Part shown: positions 47,192 through 62,100 of the stretch, piece by piece | Layout: each line of letters opens with the position of its first letter | Numbering within the stretch: position 1 is the stretch's first letter | NCBI GenBank assembly: GCA_000149265.1 | Contig: CH001921.1 | Span: 3,974 to 67,973 of the forward strand | Origin: Ciona savignyi | Lineage: Eukaryota; Chordata; Ascidiacea; Phlebobranchia; Cionidae | Direction of reading: 5' to 3' | DNA: 64,000 nt | Program-made: the position numbers and the translations under genes | Notes under the pieces: generated by a model | Told to the model about the DNA's origin: nothing | Databases searched by the model: none | What the model saw: only the letters and a program-made list of their open reading frames with translations

Positions 47192-50100
47192 CTGGAATGT
47201 CGTTTGCGTGGGTTCGTTTAATTTACTTAATTTTTACTCTAGTAATATCCAGTAGCAAATACATAAAATTATAAACACATGAAGACGGAATTATGAAGAA
47301 AAAACCCGTCGTTAAAGCACGTCATAAAAACGATAAACCTATTTATTGCAGTGTACTGTTTATATCAGTTAAAATACATTATTATACTAAAAGCATATAA
47401 ATATTGAACATAGATGAGGCAGCCTCTAAATAAATCTAAATAAATAAAAATAATTTTAAATTAACGATAAACGAATATGCGACAATGCAAATACCTTGTG
47501 TTATTTGTTGTGGTGTTTGTTGGTTTGTGGTTGGATTTGCATTTGTAGCTTCTTTTGTTTGTGGTGTTGTTGTGGTCATTATTGTTGTTAGCTCCAAGGT
47601 TGAAGATTGGAGGGTTGTCGGTGTAGTTGTTGGTGTGGTTGTAGGGGTTGTTGTTGGTGTAGTTGTAGGGGTTGTTGTAGGGGTTGTTGTAGGAGTTGTT
47701 GTAGGGGTTGTTGTGGGTGTAGTTGTTGGTGTGGTTGTAGGGGTTGTAGGGGTTGTTGCAGGAATTGTTGTTGTAGCATCTGGTGCTAAAGAAGATAATG
47801 GATCAATTAGCTCGGCCACACAACTTGGTCGGTCATTGGTTGAGCTGAAAGCCGGGCGGTTGTGAGATCAAAACCACAAGCTTGTTTAGTCGGTGCCAAT
47901 GGAAAAGGCACTAAATGAACATCAAACCTTGTGAGAGGTATTGACAGAGACATTTTTACGGTCACTGATATTTATACTTACTAATCCATTGGGTTCAGAC
48001 AACGTTCAATTTAATTTATCTGAGAACACAACCGACAAGCCAATAATCCTTTTAACAAAGCTGACAGACCGTGTAAAACGTAACTACAACAACTGAAACA
48101 TTCATTAATTTATATATACTTATATATACCTAGAGTAGTAACGCCACATCACTAAGGTGACAGGACAGTTTTTTTGTTTTATTCACATGGATGTTAAAAC
48201 GCAATGTACGTTAACATCCGGGCAATCATCAATTCACCTCGCGCCCACCGTGGGGTTACCGAAACTATTGCAGTGTGTTGTGTTTGATTCAGGATTTTTT
48301 AATTTGGTAGAACCCATTATTCCACTAGGTTCAGGCAATTCACGTTAGGCGCTTTGTCAAAGAACAAACTGTCTAGCCAGCGACCAGTTCCGATACAAGC
48401 TTTCGAAAGGCGACGGACGCAATGGTCCACCAAGATATTTGGTCGAACAAACGAAAGGAAACAAGTACGGTCGTGTGGCCAAATGGTTAACGCGACCGAT
48501 ACATATACCGACTCTTATACAAAAACGGTCTTAGTGACGAGCCCATCATGGGTTCGAAACTTGGCTAGGTAAAAAAAAGAAGAAAAAAACAAACTAAACA
48601 AGACGGACCAACGACGGAAACTCGAATGTCGTCCACAGCAATATCTCCCATGTATAAAGTAGACGTAATGGTTTGGTGTTCAATGATAATGGACCAATCA
48701 GCATCAGAGTTGATTGAGTGAAGAAAGGAATTCCACTGGGATCCCTGGTCACCGGCGACCGATAATATCTTGTTGGTTGTTCCTTGTTCTGGAAAAGAGG
48801 GATAGGCTAACAGCAAATGATATTACGAGAACTCATTAAATTATCTAGCAATTGTAGGGTATTAGTAGGAAAAAACTAAACGAAGGGAAAGAGGGCAGAA
48901 GGGAAACCGCACGTTAAAATGACGATTATGACATTAGGGTTAGTTTTAAACATGGGGTTGGAGTTAGGGTTAGTCCTGGGGTTTAGATTAGTGTTCAGGG
49001 GAGGGTTTAAATTAGTTTTCCTAATTTTAATGAGCAGTTTTCCTCCTTTCCTCCTTTTAGTGTTGCCCGTTTTACTATATAGCAAAAATATATTATTTTT
49101 TATCTATTTCTTTAATCGGTCGTTAGATTAATAGTAAAAAGTTGTCGTGAACCAAATAAAATACTGTTGTATTGGTTTATAGAAATAGCAAGAAAATATT
49201 CGTACTTTCAATGTAGATATTCAGGGTTCCAATTCCATTCCCAGACATGTGGTAATAGACTTGGAACTCCCACTTTAACCCGTACTTTGTAATGTCATAG
49301 GTGGGTGAACGAATTCTGTACAATGACCCCGTAGCTGGGTTATTCTGATAAAGTGGGGTGATCAGGTAAAACCCCTTTCCTGAGTAAAAAAAGGTTATTT
49401 TTTTAAGATGCAATTAGTATAGGTATGATTAGTGGTTTTCAATCGTTTTGACCTCGTGGCGCACCCGAGACCAATTAAGAACGAACGGGCGCACTTTGCA
49501 TGGGAAGTCAAAACAATATGCTAAGTACGTTACAATAGAAAAGAACGAACTAAACACTAACCATTTACGAAAATGCAAGTGTGGCGCACCTAGCTAACCC
49601 TTGCGGCGCACCATTTGAGATACACTAGGTATGATAGTATAAAGTTGTTTATTTAAAAAAATGTTCAATGAGAATGGTTAACGTGACCTTATGATAAACA
49701 GAATTACAATAAAAACAATCTTAATGGCAAGCCCATCATGGGTTCAAAACTCAATCGGGTTATCACAATTCCACTTGTGTGAGTAACCTTGTTGAAAAAG
49801 AAACATGAATTTATAGGATTTTGGGTTTATTGTGTATTTCCCTAGGGGTGTATAGAAACAAACAGGATTACCATCATTTGGTTAATGCAGGATAATGTGT
49901 TAAATTGTAATCCAAATACATAATCGTTTTTGTCAAACATTTCAATGACAAGACTCATCAAGCATTTAACAAAGAAAATAAACAAACGTGTCTCCTGTTT
50001 CCCCAAAATACCACTATACAACCAACCTAGCTGGTTGAACGTATGGTCCTTCTGTGGTCCACTAAGTGGATAGTTTGGTCCAGCGCCTTCTTCAAGTGTC

Positions 50101-53100
50101 CAGTCATACTGAGACGCAGCATCCATCACCCACCCACATAAACTCGTCTCAAAGTCACAACTTCCAGGAGCTTTGTGTGGAAGAATGTTATAATGTTGTT
50201 CAAAGGTTTAAACTTTATTACAAGATGTACATTTACGACAGTTTCTTGAAATACAACATACAATGAAATTCCATGGGCAATCGTCAGATCACCTCGCACC
50301 CACCATCGGGTTACCGAAGCTATTGCAGTGTGTTCAAACTTTCCTTCAATTTGGTATTTGCACGATTCAAACGTTCCTTCAATTTGGTAGAACCGATTAT
50401 TCCACTGGGGTTAGGCAATGTCTGTCAAAAGTTTTTTTTGATAACTACTTAGCGGATGGTTTGAATCTTATCACCTATCTGATCAATTAAATCTTCTACT
50501 ACAATTATTATGAACCAAGCATCATTACCTTCATTGCATGTAGGGCCATTAAATGGGTCCACACATTGGCAGGTGAATCCCCCCAACCCATCTGTACACA
50601 CACCCCCATTTTGGCATGGGTCACCGAGACAGTCGTCGGGGTTGTCCGCACAGTTGTCGCCGGCATAACCCACTTGACACTCGCATCTGTAAGTGCCAGT
50701 CCCAATGATACAAGTCCCCCCATTCTCGCAGTTGTTCACCAAACAGTAATCCACTGTCAATGGAAGGTTAAAACAAATGAGTTGATGGGAAATAAGAATC
50801 AGGAAAGCCACCTTTGTGCCGAGTGGACGTCATAGTTTGATGTCTATGATATTGTACAAGGATACTAATGTTTATCCGTGAGAATACAACTATGAAAATG
50901 CGATTTATATGGAAACTTGCCTGATTGCCTTATGAAGATTTTTCAGTATATTGTGCATGTTGAAGATACAGTTTTTGTTTAACACAATAATTCACTATGT
51001 TCAGGTGACGTACGCAAATGTCTTGCCCAAGAAAAAAACTGACAAGCCAGCGGCTGGTTTCGATCGTAACCCCTTGACTTGTGGTTTAACAAACTGTCGG
51101 TATTAAACCTTATTGACCACACCAGATACCGGAGACCATTTTGTGGCTGATTGGTCATTAAAATCATTCGCAATGATATGCAATTGGTTTAACCCAATAA
51201 CTTGTGCCTATAGTTCAGTTGCTGCTACTATTTGTAACCCATTGTGAACTATTAGATAAGATCGACGTGGTTATGTACATGTTATTACGTCGGCACCATT
51301 AAACAACACGGGAACACGGCACCCCTAAACATAGCCCCTCAACACCCACATGACCCACCTTCATCGCATATCTGACCCAGCCAACCAGCTGAACAAATGC
51401 ATTCAAAATTCCCCCCAGCCCCAATCACACACTGACCCCCGTTCATACAAGGGTTGGGTGAACACTGGTCGAATATTTCGCATCTTTCACCTGAGAATCC
51501 CCCAGGGCAGAGGCAACTGTGGAAGGATAGGATGCTTAAATATGAACCTTTAGAAAATGAAGAACGATATTGTTTTATTGTGTTTTTTCAACCATACCAT
51601 AGGTTGTAATTGTTTGTAGCGAGACCGGAATAAAAGAACCAAAGTGGATAAAAATGAAATTAAACTTTCTTTCAAGCTATACACAACTCAGGGTATTTGA
51701 ACCAATTTTAGGTAAAGCGCCCAAACAGAATTCCTCATGCACCAATATAACATGTATAGCTTGCAATAACCATTTCGTTGGAGAAACGTCTACTGAAATG
51801 TTAGAAAGGAGCAGAAATTCGCAGGAAAAAATATTTTTAACAAAAAATGACAAGATTAGTGTGTTATAGCAGCGTTTGGACTTTTTAGTTAATGATTTGA
51901 TCCAAAATGTTGACTTAAGAAGAGAATTACCTGAAATTTATACTTTCCTCTGCTACACACGTTCCTCCATGGTTGCAAGGCTGAATGAAGCAAGCGTCAT
52001 ATCCTGGAGGATGAAGTGGTGGTTGACACTCATTACCAACAACCCCATGCTGACACTTATTAATAACAACCCCTATGCTGACACCTTATAACAACAACCC
52101 CCATGCTGACACTTAATAACAACCTCCATGTTGACACTTATTAATAACAACCCCTATGTTGACACTTAATAACAATAACCCCCATGCTGACATTTAATAA
52201 CAACAACCCCTATGTTGACACTTAATAACAACAACCCGCATGTTGACACTTGATAACAACAACCCCTACCACAAAGAGTGTCAATCGCCACAACAACATC
52301 GTCAACCGCCACGTCTCCCCGATTGTCGTCGTCAATCAAACTTTTCGATTTCATCACCGACTCGAAAACGATCCGGAAATCGTGGGTCACGCTGAAATAT
52401 CACAAGTTTATTTAGATTAGAATAGTACATAAGGAATTTATGGTTTTTTACTAAAGTTAAAGGAAAATCTTAATCATATACAACACTCGGCAGTAACTTG
52501 GATTACTCGACGATGGGCGCAAAGTAATCTTACCATTGTGATAACTGTTATCTTTTTTCACAAAGAAACATAAATAAAAAAAGGGAATAACATTTTTCCT
52601 ATCATATCATGCTTATATTAATCCATATGAATAAGACATTAATTCGTAATACCAAAAGGAAATTTAAATGGCCAGATAACCTTGTGCTCATTATAAGGTT
52701 AGCAGTTGTAGTATGTTTTACAGGAGAAAACATTCAAACAATCTTTGTTAAAATAGTTTGTCTAAAGACAAACCCTAATAGCTTTGACTGGTTTAGATCT
52801 TACCACCGTTTTGCTGCAAGTTTATTATGCTAGCAAGAAATCAACAAACCACAATCGGCACTTCAGTAAATGGATCAGAAAAAAAGTTGGCAAGTTTGGT
52901 TTGTTACTTAGTTTGTCCTAAACTTAGTAACTAAATGGCAGCAAATAAAACAAATCACAGCACAGAAACGGAGGGACGGGAAAAGGAATAATTGTTAAAC
53001 CACGTCATAAATATATGGATATAAATATCAAATATAGCGGACAAGGTTGCCAAACCTAAGCAAGATAGGTTAAGCACATGATCCACAAAATACAAAGTCA

Positions 53101-56100
53101 CCTGATATTGAGCCCCACATACTGCCATTGTGGTCTGTCTCCAACACTTCCAACTTTATTCCATACGGGGTTGGTTAACACCTGGTTGTTGAATTCGATG
53201 TACATTGCCAACTCCCCAACCGACCCCCCATACATATAATACCTAGTGAGATGGAAATATATTTTTATTGCATTTTACCCCGTTTTTAAAAGTATTCTTA
53301 TTGTAAGTTTGTAAAAGATCTTTTCTTTTTTATCGTAAGTTAAGAAAATATTTTTAGATTTTCCAATTTTTTGAAGTAAGTTTGGAAAATATTTTTATAA
53401 TTTTTTTACTTTTAATGGCAAGTTTGATAAACGTCTTTAGATTTTTTGGATATTGTATTGTAAGTTTGCTAGATTTTTCTTTCGTTTTTTTGACATTACT
53501 TATGATTTTTTGATCTAAACGCGTTAATGTCTTATATCTTGATAACATGAATAAGTGATTTTGTTGTCACAACTTATTATTTTGTTGATCTAAATAAATA
53601 ATTGTTCCATATACAAGCGAACCCACCAGAATGAGATGGAAGTGCAAAACCCTCCACTCCCAGGAATGTACGGAGTCATCACCCTTCCCGTGTCACCCGT
53701 TACTTGGCCAGTCGACTCCGCGTAAATGTAGAACCCCGTCCCCGTTGTGTGGTCGGAGTTGGGCCCCGTAACTGCTGAGGGGGTTTCCCCTGTCCACCGG
53801 ATCCAATTGAAGTCACCTGGATCAATCAAGAAACAAATAATTTTGCATTTTTTTTTACAAATACAAAAAAATTATTGCTAGGCCGATATTTAAAAAAAAT
53901 TATATTAATTTTATATTTTTCATAAGAAAGACGTTTTTGTATAACGTGCTACAATGAAAGTGGTTTTTCCAGTTGTACGCCTACCTTGTTGCTATACATG
54001 CTACCATAATGTGATGCAATTCCGTTTCTATTTGTTGCTATTGTTTCTTTTTAAATAAAACTAAAAAAGCAACTGCAATCAAATCTAACTAACCAGTTAC
54101 GTCATGGGTGTAGTCACACAACGGGTCAGAATCATCATCGAAATCACAACTCCCCTTCAAATATTCACACGAGAAGCCGACGTAATTATCCGGACACGAG
54201 CAGGTATATGATTGGTAGCCATCCGTGCATGCTCCACCATGTTGGCATGGATTCGATGCGCATTGGTCAGCGTCTGGCCAATAATAAGCCAATAATAGTC
54301 AAGCTGTTTAGCTGCTTAAAAGCGAGTCGAATTGTTAGCCACAGGTTGTTTGACCAAATAGCTTGGTGGGTTAGTGCTTCGACTTTCACCTAAAGGATTG
54401 TAGGTTCAAAACTAGTCGCTAGCTAGTCGGTTGTGTCATTTGGCACAGCTCTTAGCAGACAATGTATAATCACAGTGGATTCATGGCTTCTACGAGAAAA
54501 AGCATACACATCGCACTACAATAGCTTCGGTAGCCCCACAGTAGGTGGGATGTAATCTACCCATTATTGCTGCTATCCTATATGTTCGGAATTATCTCGG
54601 TCGGAATTAACCGATAGTCGGTTGTGTCTAGTGTCTTTATCAGAATACTAATGCACATACGTAACTAAATCAACCAAAATCACTGTGACATGAGCTATCT
54701 AATGATAACCGTAGATAAATTCTTAAATACGGACCCCTACCCACAACAACAAGAGATAAATTCATATCAAACCAATATCACAGAGATTGCCCGTCCACAT
54801 ATCGGTGCATATGCAAATGAAGTCTTGTACGGCGTCCTCAATACAAGTTCCTCCATTGACACAAGGCTGGCTGAAGCATTTGCTGTATTCTGTGATAGTT
54901 ATTAATGGGGGTGAAAGATGAACTTTGCAATTGGTGGTGTATGTAATGGGGCCATAATGACACGGGTGGTCGGTTCGATAGTTATCCTGACCACTTACAG
55001 CGAAATATTCGGGCAAGGTACTAACAAACATTGTTTTGACAAACATTGTAATTATTTTTAAAAGGTTAAATAAGCTGAGGTTAGATCAACATTGTAACAT
55101 ACAGCAAAAGCTCCAGCAATATTCTTGTGGACGCGAAATAATCTAATAAATAAAAGTTTTGAAACAACAGTCATTTTCCATCTCATAAAAAGTAAGTGCT
55201 CTTTGGCTACGGGTAAAATAATAAATGGTGTTTCATATGTGACCAGATTGCCATGTTTTACGAACGGATTGTAAGGCGTACTATAAATCGCATTGAATTT
55301 TTTTAAATCTTAAATTTTTGAGAAAAAATGATTTAAAGTCCACCTTATGATAAGTAAAATGCAGTAGGGGCAGAGTAGGGTTTAATCTTATGTCAATTAC
55401 AAATTCCCCGCAGCTGTAGTATGCCTGAATACTAAAGGTTGTGTGATTAAGCCAGCGTACCAAACTTAACACTGTAATGTGGCGGGGAAAGCCTATTTGC
55501 AATAAATGTTTAAATCCATGGTTCGACGCTGGTACTTACGGCAAGCCCCGACATCCACCATGACATCATCAATCGCAATGTCGTCATACAAGATAGACGG
55601 AGCCTTCACCACCTCAAATGCAATCTGAATAAAAACGCCGGTGTTTTGACAAAAATAATTTAAGTTCTAACAAAGTTTGATTAAAATTTAAGTCCAAAAA
55701 AAATTAGGTTTAAAAAAACAAACTTTCACCCCGAAAAATTACACTTCGCTACTAAACCATAATCTAGTGCTTCGGGGCTCCGGTATGGCCTGTACTGGTA
55801 CCATTAGTTAAAATTTACAATTCGCAACACTGTGAAATTTCTCCGGTAATCAGTAGTCTAACGAATATCCATGTTATAACATCCTTTTGTCCTCCCCTGG
55901 GTAATACACTACTTTACTCACATTACCCACCCTGTAATGAGAAGGGGCGCTTATTTCAACACTGCCTTGCATCCAATCAGAACCTTGGTTACCGGAGCGT
56001 GACCAAATGGGGACAGAATTGACGTTGACGTCATTCGTATCGGTCACGTGCACGTTAAGTGCACCGATGGACCCACCAGCCATCCAGTACCTGGGTGATG

Positions 56101-59100
56101 GGGCAGATATTAGGACTTTTTGTTTTCAATGAAACTTTGTTGTGGTTTACTCTCCGCTTGCTTCTGTTTTAAGTCAAAGAGCTCCACTGTATCTGTAACT
56201 CACAGAAATGAGAAAACGGAAAAATCGTCAAAACACGATAAACAGGAAGGGTTAACATACCGTAGAAGTATACATCAGTGGAGCTAGCCCCTGTCGGGCT
56301 ACCAAGCTTATTTCATATCATACTGATAGGGTCTTTAAGTTTTTACCCCTGTAAATGGGAATATGCAAGTGGCGTTATTGCACGGGCAATCATCATATTA
56401 CCTAGCATTCACCGTTAAGTTACCGGAGCTATTGCAGAATGGTGTTTATAATTAAAACATTCTTTCAGTTTTATTTAAACCCATTGGATTGAAGGGTTGT
56501 CTGATAAGTGCCTTGCCCAAGGACCAAACCAATTAGCTAGTGACTTGCTTTGAACCCACAACCCTTCGACTGACGCACTAACCAACCAAACTATTAACAA
56601 CAAACCAAGCAACGTAATTGCAATCTATTGTCGACTTTGAATAGATGAGATGTATAGCATATACTAAATTGTTTTCGATTGGGGTAACATTACATTAATA
56701 TGGGCGGGTCCACAGTAGCCACCGGGACCAGAAATTTAGGTCATAGAAGGCCCATTCGATTGGGGTTAGTGCATTTTGTTGAAAAAAATCAATACATTTC
56801 CCAAAAAGAATGATCGTTATCTTAAATACATGTTTTCTTTGAAAACGATATTATTTATACTTGGTTTTAATTGGTTGGAATCTGAATTATTCCTGTCAAT
56901 CATGATCACGCTCACCAGAATGAGATGTTTGTGCAGGTTGATACAGATGATGCAGGTAGAGGTGGTGAGTATAACACCCCTCGATCGTTACTTACAGCAC
57001 CGAAGGCATTCGCGAACCAATATTTACCTGTAGATAGATGATATCTATGGTGATTAGGTTATTCCCAGGGTGCTTAAGACAAGGTGGCACTATGGTACAT
57101 ACTCGAACTATAAATGACAATATTCGTGTGCCCGAATGGTTAACGCGATTGATACATTTACCGATTCTTATACAAAAAAACGGACCTGGTGACGAGCCCA
57201 TCATGGATTCGAAACTTGGCTCGGTTAAAAAAAAATATATATATATTCATGGCCAGTTCTGTTGTTATTTACTTATAAATTCATTGAATATTATATATCT
57301 TCTTTTCTTGCTATCTTTTATTCTGACATATAACAAAAATTTCTCTTATGTTTTAAGCCATTAAATTAATAAATGGGTTCCTCTAAAACTTTGTCCCGCA
57401 CCTCATAATAATATTAAGTGATGGAAACCACAGTAGAATCTTTGTTACAACAACACAATATTTTATTTACCCAAACTGGTTTGACAAAGTATCAATTTAA
57501 CCATAATCAGTATGTACCATTTCTCCCCTACCCGCATAAGCTTACCATCATCCCCAGTAGTATGATCCGAGGTTGGCCCTGTGTTCAGATTGGGGGTTCT
57601 CCCCGACACCAATTCCCAGTTAAAATCCATGGCCGCATCGTTGACATACCCACAGGAAGTGAGGTCAAAATCACACCCACCAGACGCAAACTCACAACTG
57701 TAACCCACCCAGTCTGCAATGATTGAATTCAGTTTTCTTATCCATTTGTATGCTCAGCGTATCTATTTGAAAGCTTAGTGCTTTGGAGAGGCTGTTCATG
57801 TTTTATTTAAGTGAATACACGACATTTAGAATATATCACACAGGCAATTGAATAGTTCGCACTCACCATCAGGTTACCAGATCTATTGCAATTTGTTGAG
57901 TGTGACTAAGACATTCTTTTTGTGTTAGTAGAACCCATTAATCCACTGGGTTTGGGCAATGTCCGCTAAGTTCCTTCCCAGGGACCAACTAACTAACTAG
58001 CGACCAGTTTCAAAGGAGGCGGGTGTAATCGGCCGCATATTTGTTGTTTGAGTATATGACTTTGCATGAACCCAGTAGATTAATCAGTTTTTTAACAATC
58101 ACTGTATTTAACACACAGACCGTGAGTGCAAGTTACTGTTACTGCATGTGTCATACCCTTTAATGCCACATCACCTCTTAACCCCAAGAGTACAAACGAC
58201 CCAACCAAGAAGTTGCCTCTCATACTCATCTGTGAATATGAGCTTACCATCGGTACAGTTGCATGTGTAGCCATCCAGTATATCATTGCACGACCCTCCA
58301 TTCATGCATGGTGTGGACAAGCATTCATCGATCTCAACTTCACAATACCACCCATTGTACCCCGCAGCACATATGCAGGTCATATCATTTTCGACGGGGA
58401 CACAGGTTCCACCATTTTCACATCGGTTCAACCCACCGTATACGCACTTGTCCTCTGTGAAAAGTAAGAAAAAATAGGTATCTTACCACTAAAAATAAAA
58501 TGATTTTACGTAGAATAAATAAATTTAAATCCAAAATAATTTAAATTAAACCAAAAGTGAAATAATTCACCCTAAATTAAAAAACTTTACGTGGCAAAAT
58601 AAAAAGATTTACTCCTAAAATAAATGATTAATTATCAAAATAAATGTTTTACCCACCAAATTCACAATCTACCCCATGGTATCCAAGCGCACAGAAGCAC
58701 TGGTAAGTATTAAACCCATGGGTGCAGTTTCCCCCATTTTGACATGGGTTCGAAGCGCATTCATCGACATCCAGTTCACATTGGACCCCTTGCCACCCTT
58801 CGACGCAATCGCACACATGGGTGTTGTTGGGGAAGGGGATGCAGGCACCCCCGTTATAACACCATTGCACCCCAAGAGAACAAACCTCATAGTCTGGAAC
58901 AGAAACAACATTATATAAATTGTTTGCTCAATTTTAAACCATCTTTCCTCAAAGTCATCAATTTGAGTTTGATTTAATGAATAATTCTTGCAATCTTTGA
59001 TTTCTGATTGCAATCTTTCAATTTCAGCATAAAGTACTAATATATTAGTACTCTATGGTACCAGCACCAGAATATGGTAAGCACTTAATGTACATATAAC

Positions 59101-62100
59101 TGAGGCTACAGCTGATCGACATTGTGACGTCATTTAGTAGCTTGTGGGAACTCCTGGTGTATTGTGGGTAATTTTTTTCCTAGAAGAGAATTGTTCATGT
59201 GGAACGACAAGTAGTTTGTGGGAACACCTGGTGTATTGTGGGTAATTTATTCTCCATAAATTATATCTATCGCGCTTCTGTATGAAGATTTTAAAACATT
59301 TCGAAATGTGATGGGTCCTAAACCAAATGCTGGCTATTCAGTGGTGTGCTTAGTCTATGCACTGCACACACTATTTAACCCCAACCCAACTCTACCCCAA
59401 CTCTACCTGAACACCAATCCCAACCCAATCAGTCAACCATGAGGTCGTTGTCATTGCACCGGTATTGCTATAATATATTGATCAAAAAGGTACGAAACAG
59501 GTCGCTAGCTAGTCGGTTGTGTCCTTGGGCAAGGCACTTTACAGACATTGCCTGAACCCAGCGGATCAATGGGTTTTACCAAATTAAAGGAACGTGTCTA
59601 CATACAACACACTGCAATAGCTCCGGTAATTCAACTGTGGGCGCAAGGTGATCTGACGATTGCCCGTGTGTTAACCCCTTTGGTTTTCCCATTCACGGGA
59701 ATAAACATGAAATATCCTAAAAAGGGGCGGTTTCAAAATCATCTTTGGCGCTGTACAGTTTGAAAAGAAAAGAATCGGCCTCAAAAAAAAGAGAAAAAAA
59801 TTGTCGTTCCGCGTAAAAACTCTCTCCTAGAAAAAAATTACCCACAATACACCAGGAGTTCCCACAAGCTATTAAATGACGTCACAATGTCGATCAGCTG
59901 TAGCCTCAGTTATATGTACATTAAGTGCTTACCACATAATATACTTGACCGTAGTAGAGAAGGGACATAGAAATACTATACTTACCACAGAGACCTGTCG
60001 TTACACTGACATCGTCAATCGCAATGTCTCCTTCGTTATCGAACGGTGCAAAGTGCGCGGTGGCTTCAAACGCAATCTGTAATGTAGCGGGAGTTGACCC
60101 AATTAGGGAAATCCTTATATGGGAATTCCCGTTTAGGAAACTCATAATACGAAATATATCCGAAAACGGGTAGAAAATAAGAGAATTATGTATAACACAT
60201 TGGTCAACCCGAATGACTCAGTGGGTTAGTGCGGAGCTTTAAGCCGAAAGAAAGTTTTAAACTGGTTGTTATAACTAGTGATAATTGAGTCCCTACCCTT
60301 TCTCGATAGATTTAACAAGCAAGACTTTCCTATCTCTATCCCATGCCACGCGTCTTACTTACGCAAACACAAGGTTAATATTTAACAAAACCTTGTGGTA
60401 GACATTTAATCATAATCTGGCTATGTTAACCATAATCCGCATAGAGATTACCACCGACTGTAGATGAAAGGTACTCGTGTTTATCTCAGCGGATAAGGTA
60501 TCTACATCGTAAACGATGTCGTCATGCCACTTGCCACACATTAATTGACAACAAATCTGACCTTGTAGTCATATGGGAAACTTATGTTCACGACTCCTTC
60601 GATCCAATGGTTCCCCTGTTCTCCAGTTACACTCCACACCGGATTGTCATAGTAATACGACTGGCCGGTTATGACGTAAACGTTCAAAGTCCCGATGTCC
60701 CTGCCGAGCATATGGTACCAGAACCGCGTGGTGGCGCACTCAAACTCGGTGTTGGGGAGCAAGGGGGAGGCTGTACGAGCGACGTCACCGTTACCAGCGC
60801 GACTAGATTCGACGTACCAGTATTTTCCTGAAATAAATATAAGAAAGTCTTGGGTTTAAGTCCTACTGCCACTATATTTACGTCCGGAAGATTGGTCTGT
60901 TGGGTTAGTGCTTCGCGGTTCAGTCGAAGAGTAGAGATATAGAACTGTTCGCTTGCTAGTCGGTTGTGTATTTTTAAATTGCAGTTAACGGATATTGCCT
61001 GAAGATAGTGGATTAATGGGTTCCACTAAATAAAGAATTATACACAACACATTACAATAGCTCCGGTAACCCGACGGTGGGCGCGAGGTGATCTGACGAT
61101 GGTCCGTGGTTAACCCCCTTGGTTTTCCCATACGAAGGATAAACATAAATATCCTATTTTAATGGGTAAAACAAAAGTCTAGAAACGTCTTAATGATACA
61201 AAACCACACTGTAAAAGCTTCAGTAGCCGATATAACCCGTATTCTGACGATTACCAAACTACGCCCGTGTATATTTTATTGAAGGGTCTACGCCATTAAT
61301 ATCTAACAACATGCCGATATGCTTTAATTTACTAGCCACCGGTTTTGATCTCAATGGTACAGCGTCGTATTACGATGTGAAAGGTGGTTCTGTGCTAATG
61401 GATTACCATTCTATTATTATGTTGGAAACTCATAGGAAGTGTTTAATAAATCCCCATTTGTATAAAGTAACAGCATTTAAGTTAACAATTTGCCAGGGAA
61501 GTGTTGAGAATCCGATCATACCGTCAAAGGCTTGTTTTTAATTTACCGGGCCTAAAGGTTATGATCTCAATGGATATATGATAAAGCCTGTACGACAAAT
61601 GTGGAATAAATCTCGACAATTGCAAAGGGGCGACCAGCTTTGGGGTTTGTCTGGATAGTGATGGCCAGCACAGGGATATTGCAACATCACCCACCATTTC
61701 CCGTGGTATGATCCGCATTTGGCCCGGTTCCTTCGGTGAAAGTTTCTCCTTCTCCAATTCCCCAACCAAGTTCAATCCCCTCGTTACTGAACAAGCAGTG
61801 GTCCGTGTCAAAATTACACAAGAACACCTCGGATGGCTCTGTTGAAACATTTATGATGGGGTATTTATGTTTATCCCCGTGAGTGGTAAAACCAAAGGGG
61901 TTAACATACTGGTAAACGTAAGATCACATTGCGGCCACTGACGGTGTGCTGTGTATGATTCACACGTTCCTTCAATATAGTAGAACCCATTGATTCACTG
62001 GGTTCATGCAATGTCCGTTAAGTGCCTTGCCCGACGACACAACCAACCAACTAGCAACCAGTTTCGTATTTCAACCCTTTGGCTAAAAGGCGACGCACTA

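Noticed and set aside
47485-47865. Plus-strand open frame with long Val/Gly repeats
   Set aside because: It is the antisense of the Thr/Pro minisatellite exon of the receptor. The minus-strand reading fits the splice phases and a known type of stalk.
48930-48980. Two ttagggttag stretches, telomere-like
   Set aside because: Only two isolated copies within unrelated G-rich sequence; not an interstitial telomere array.
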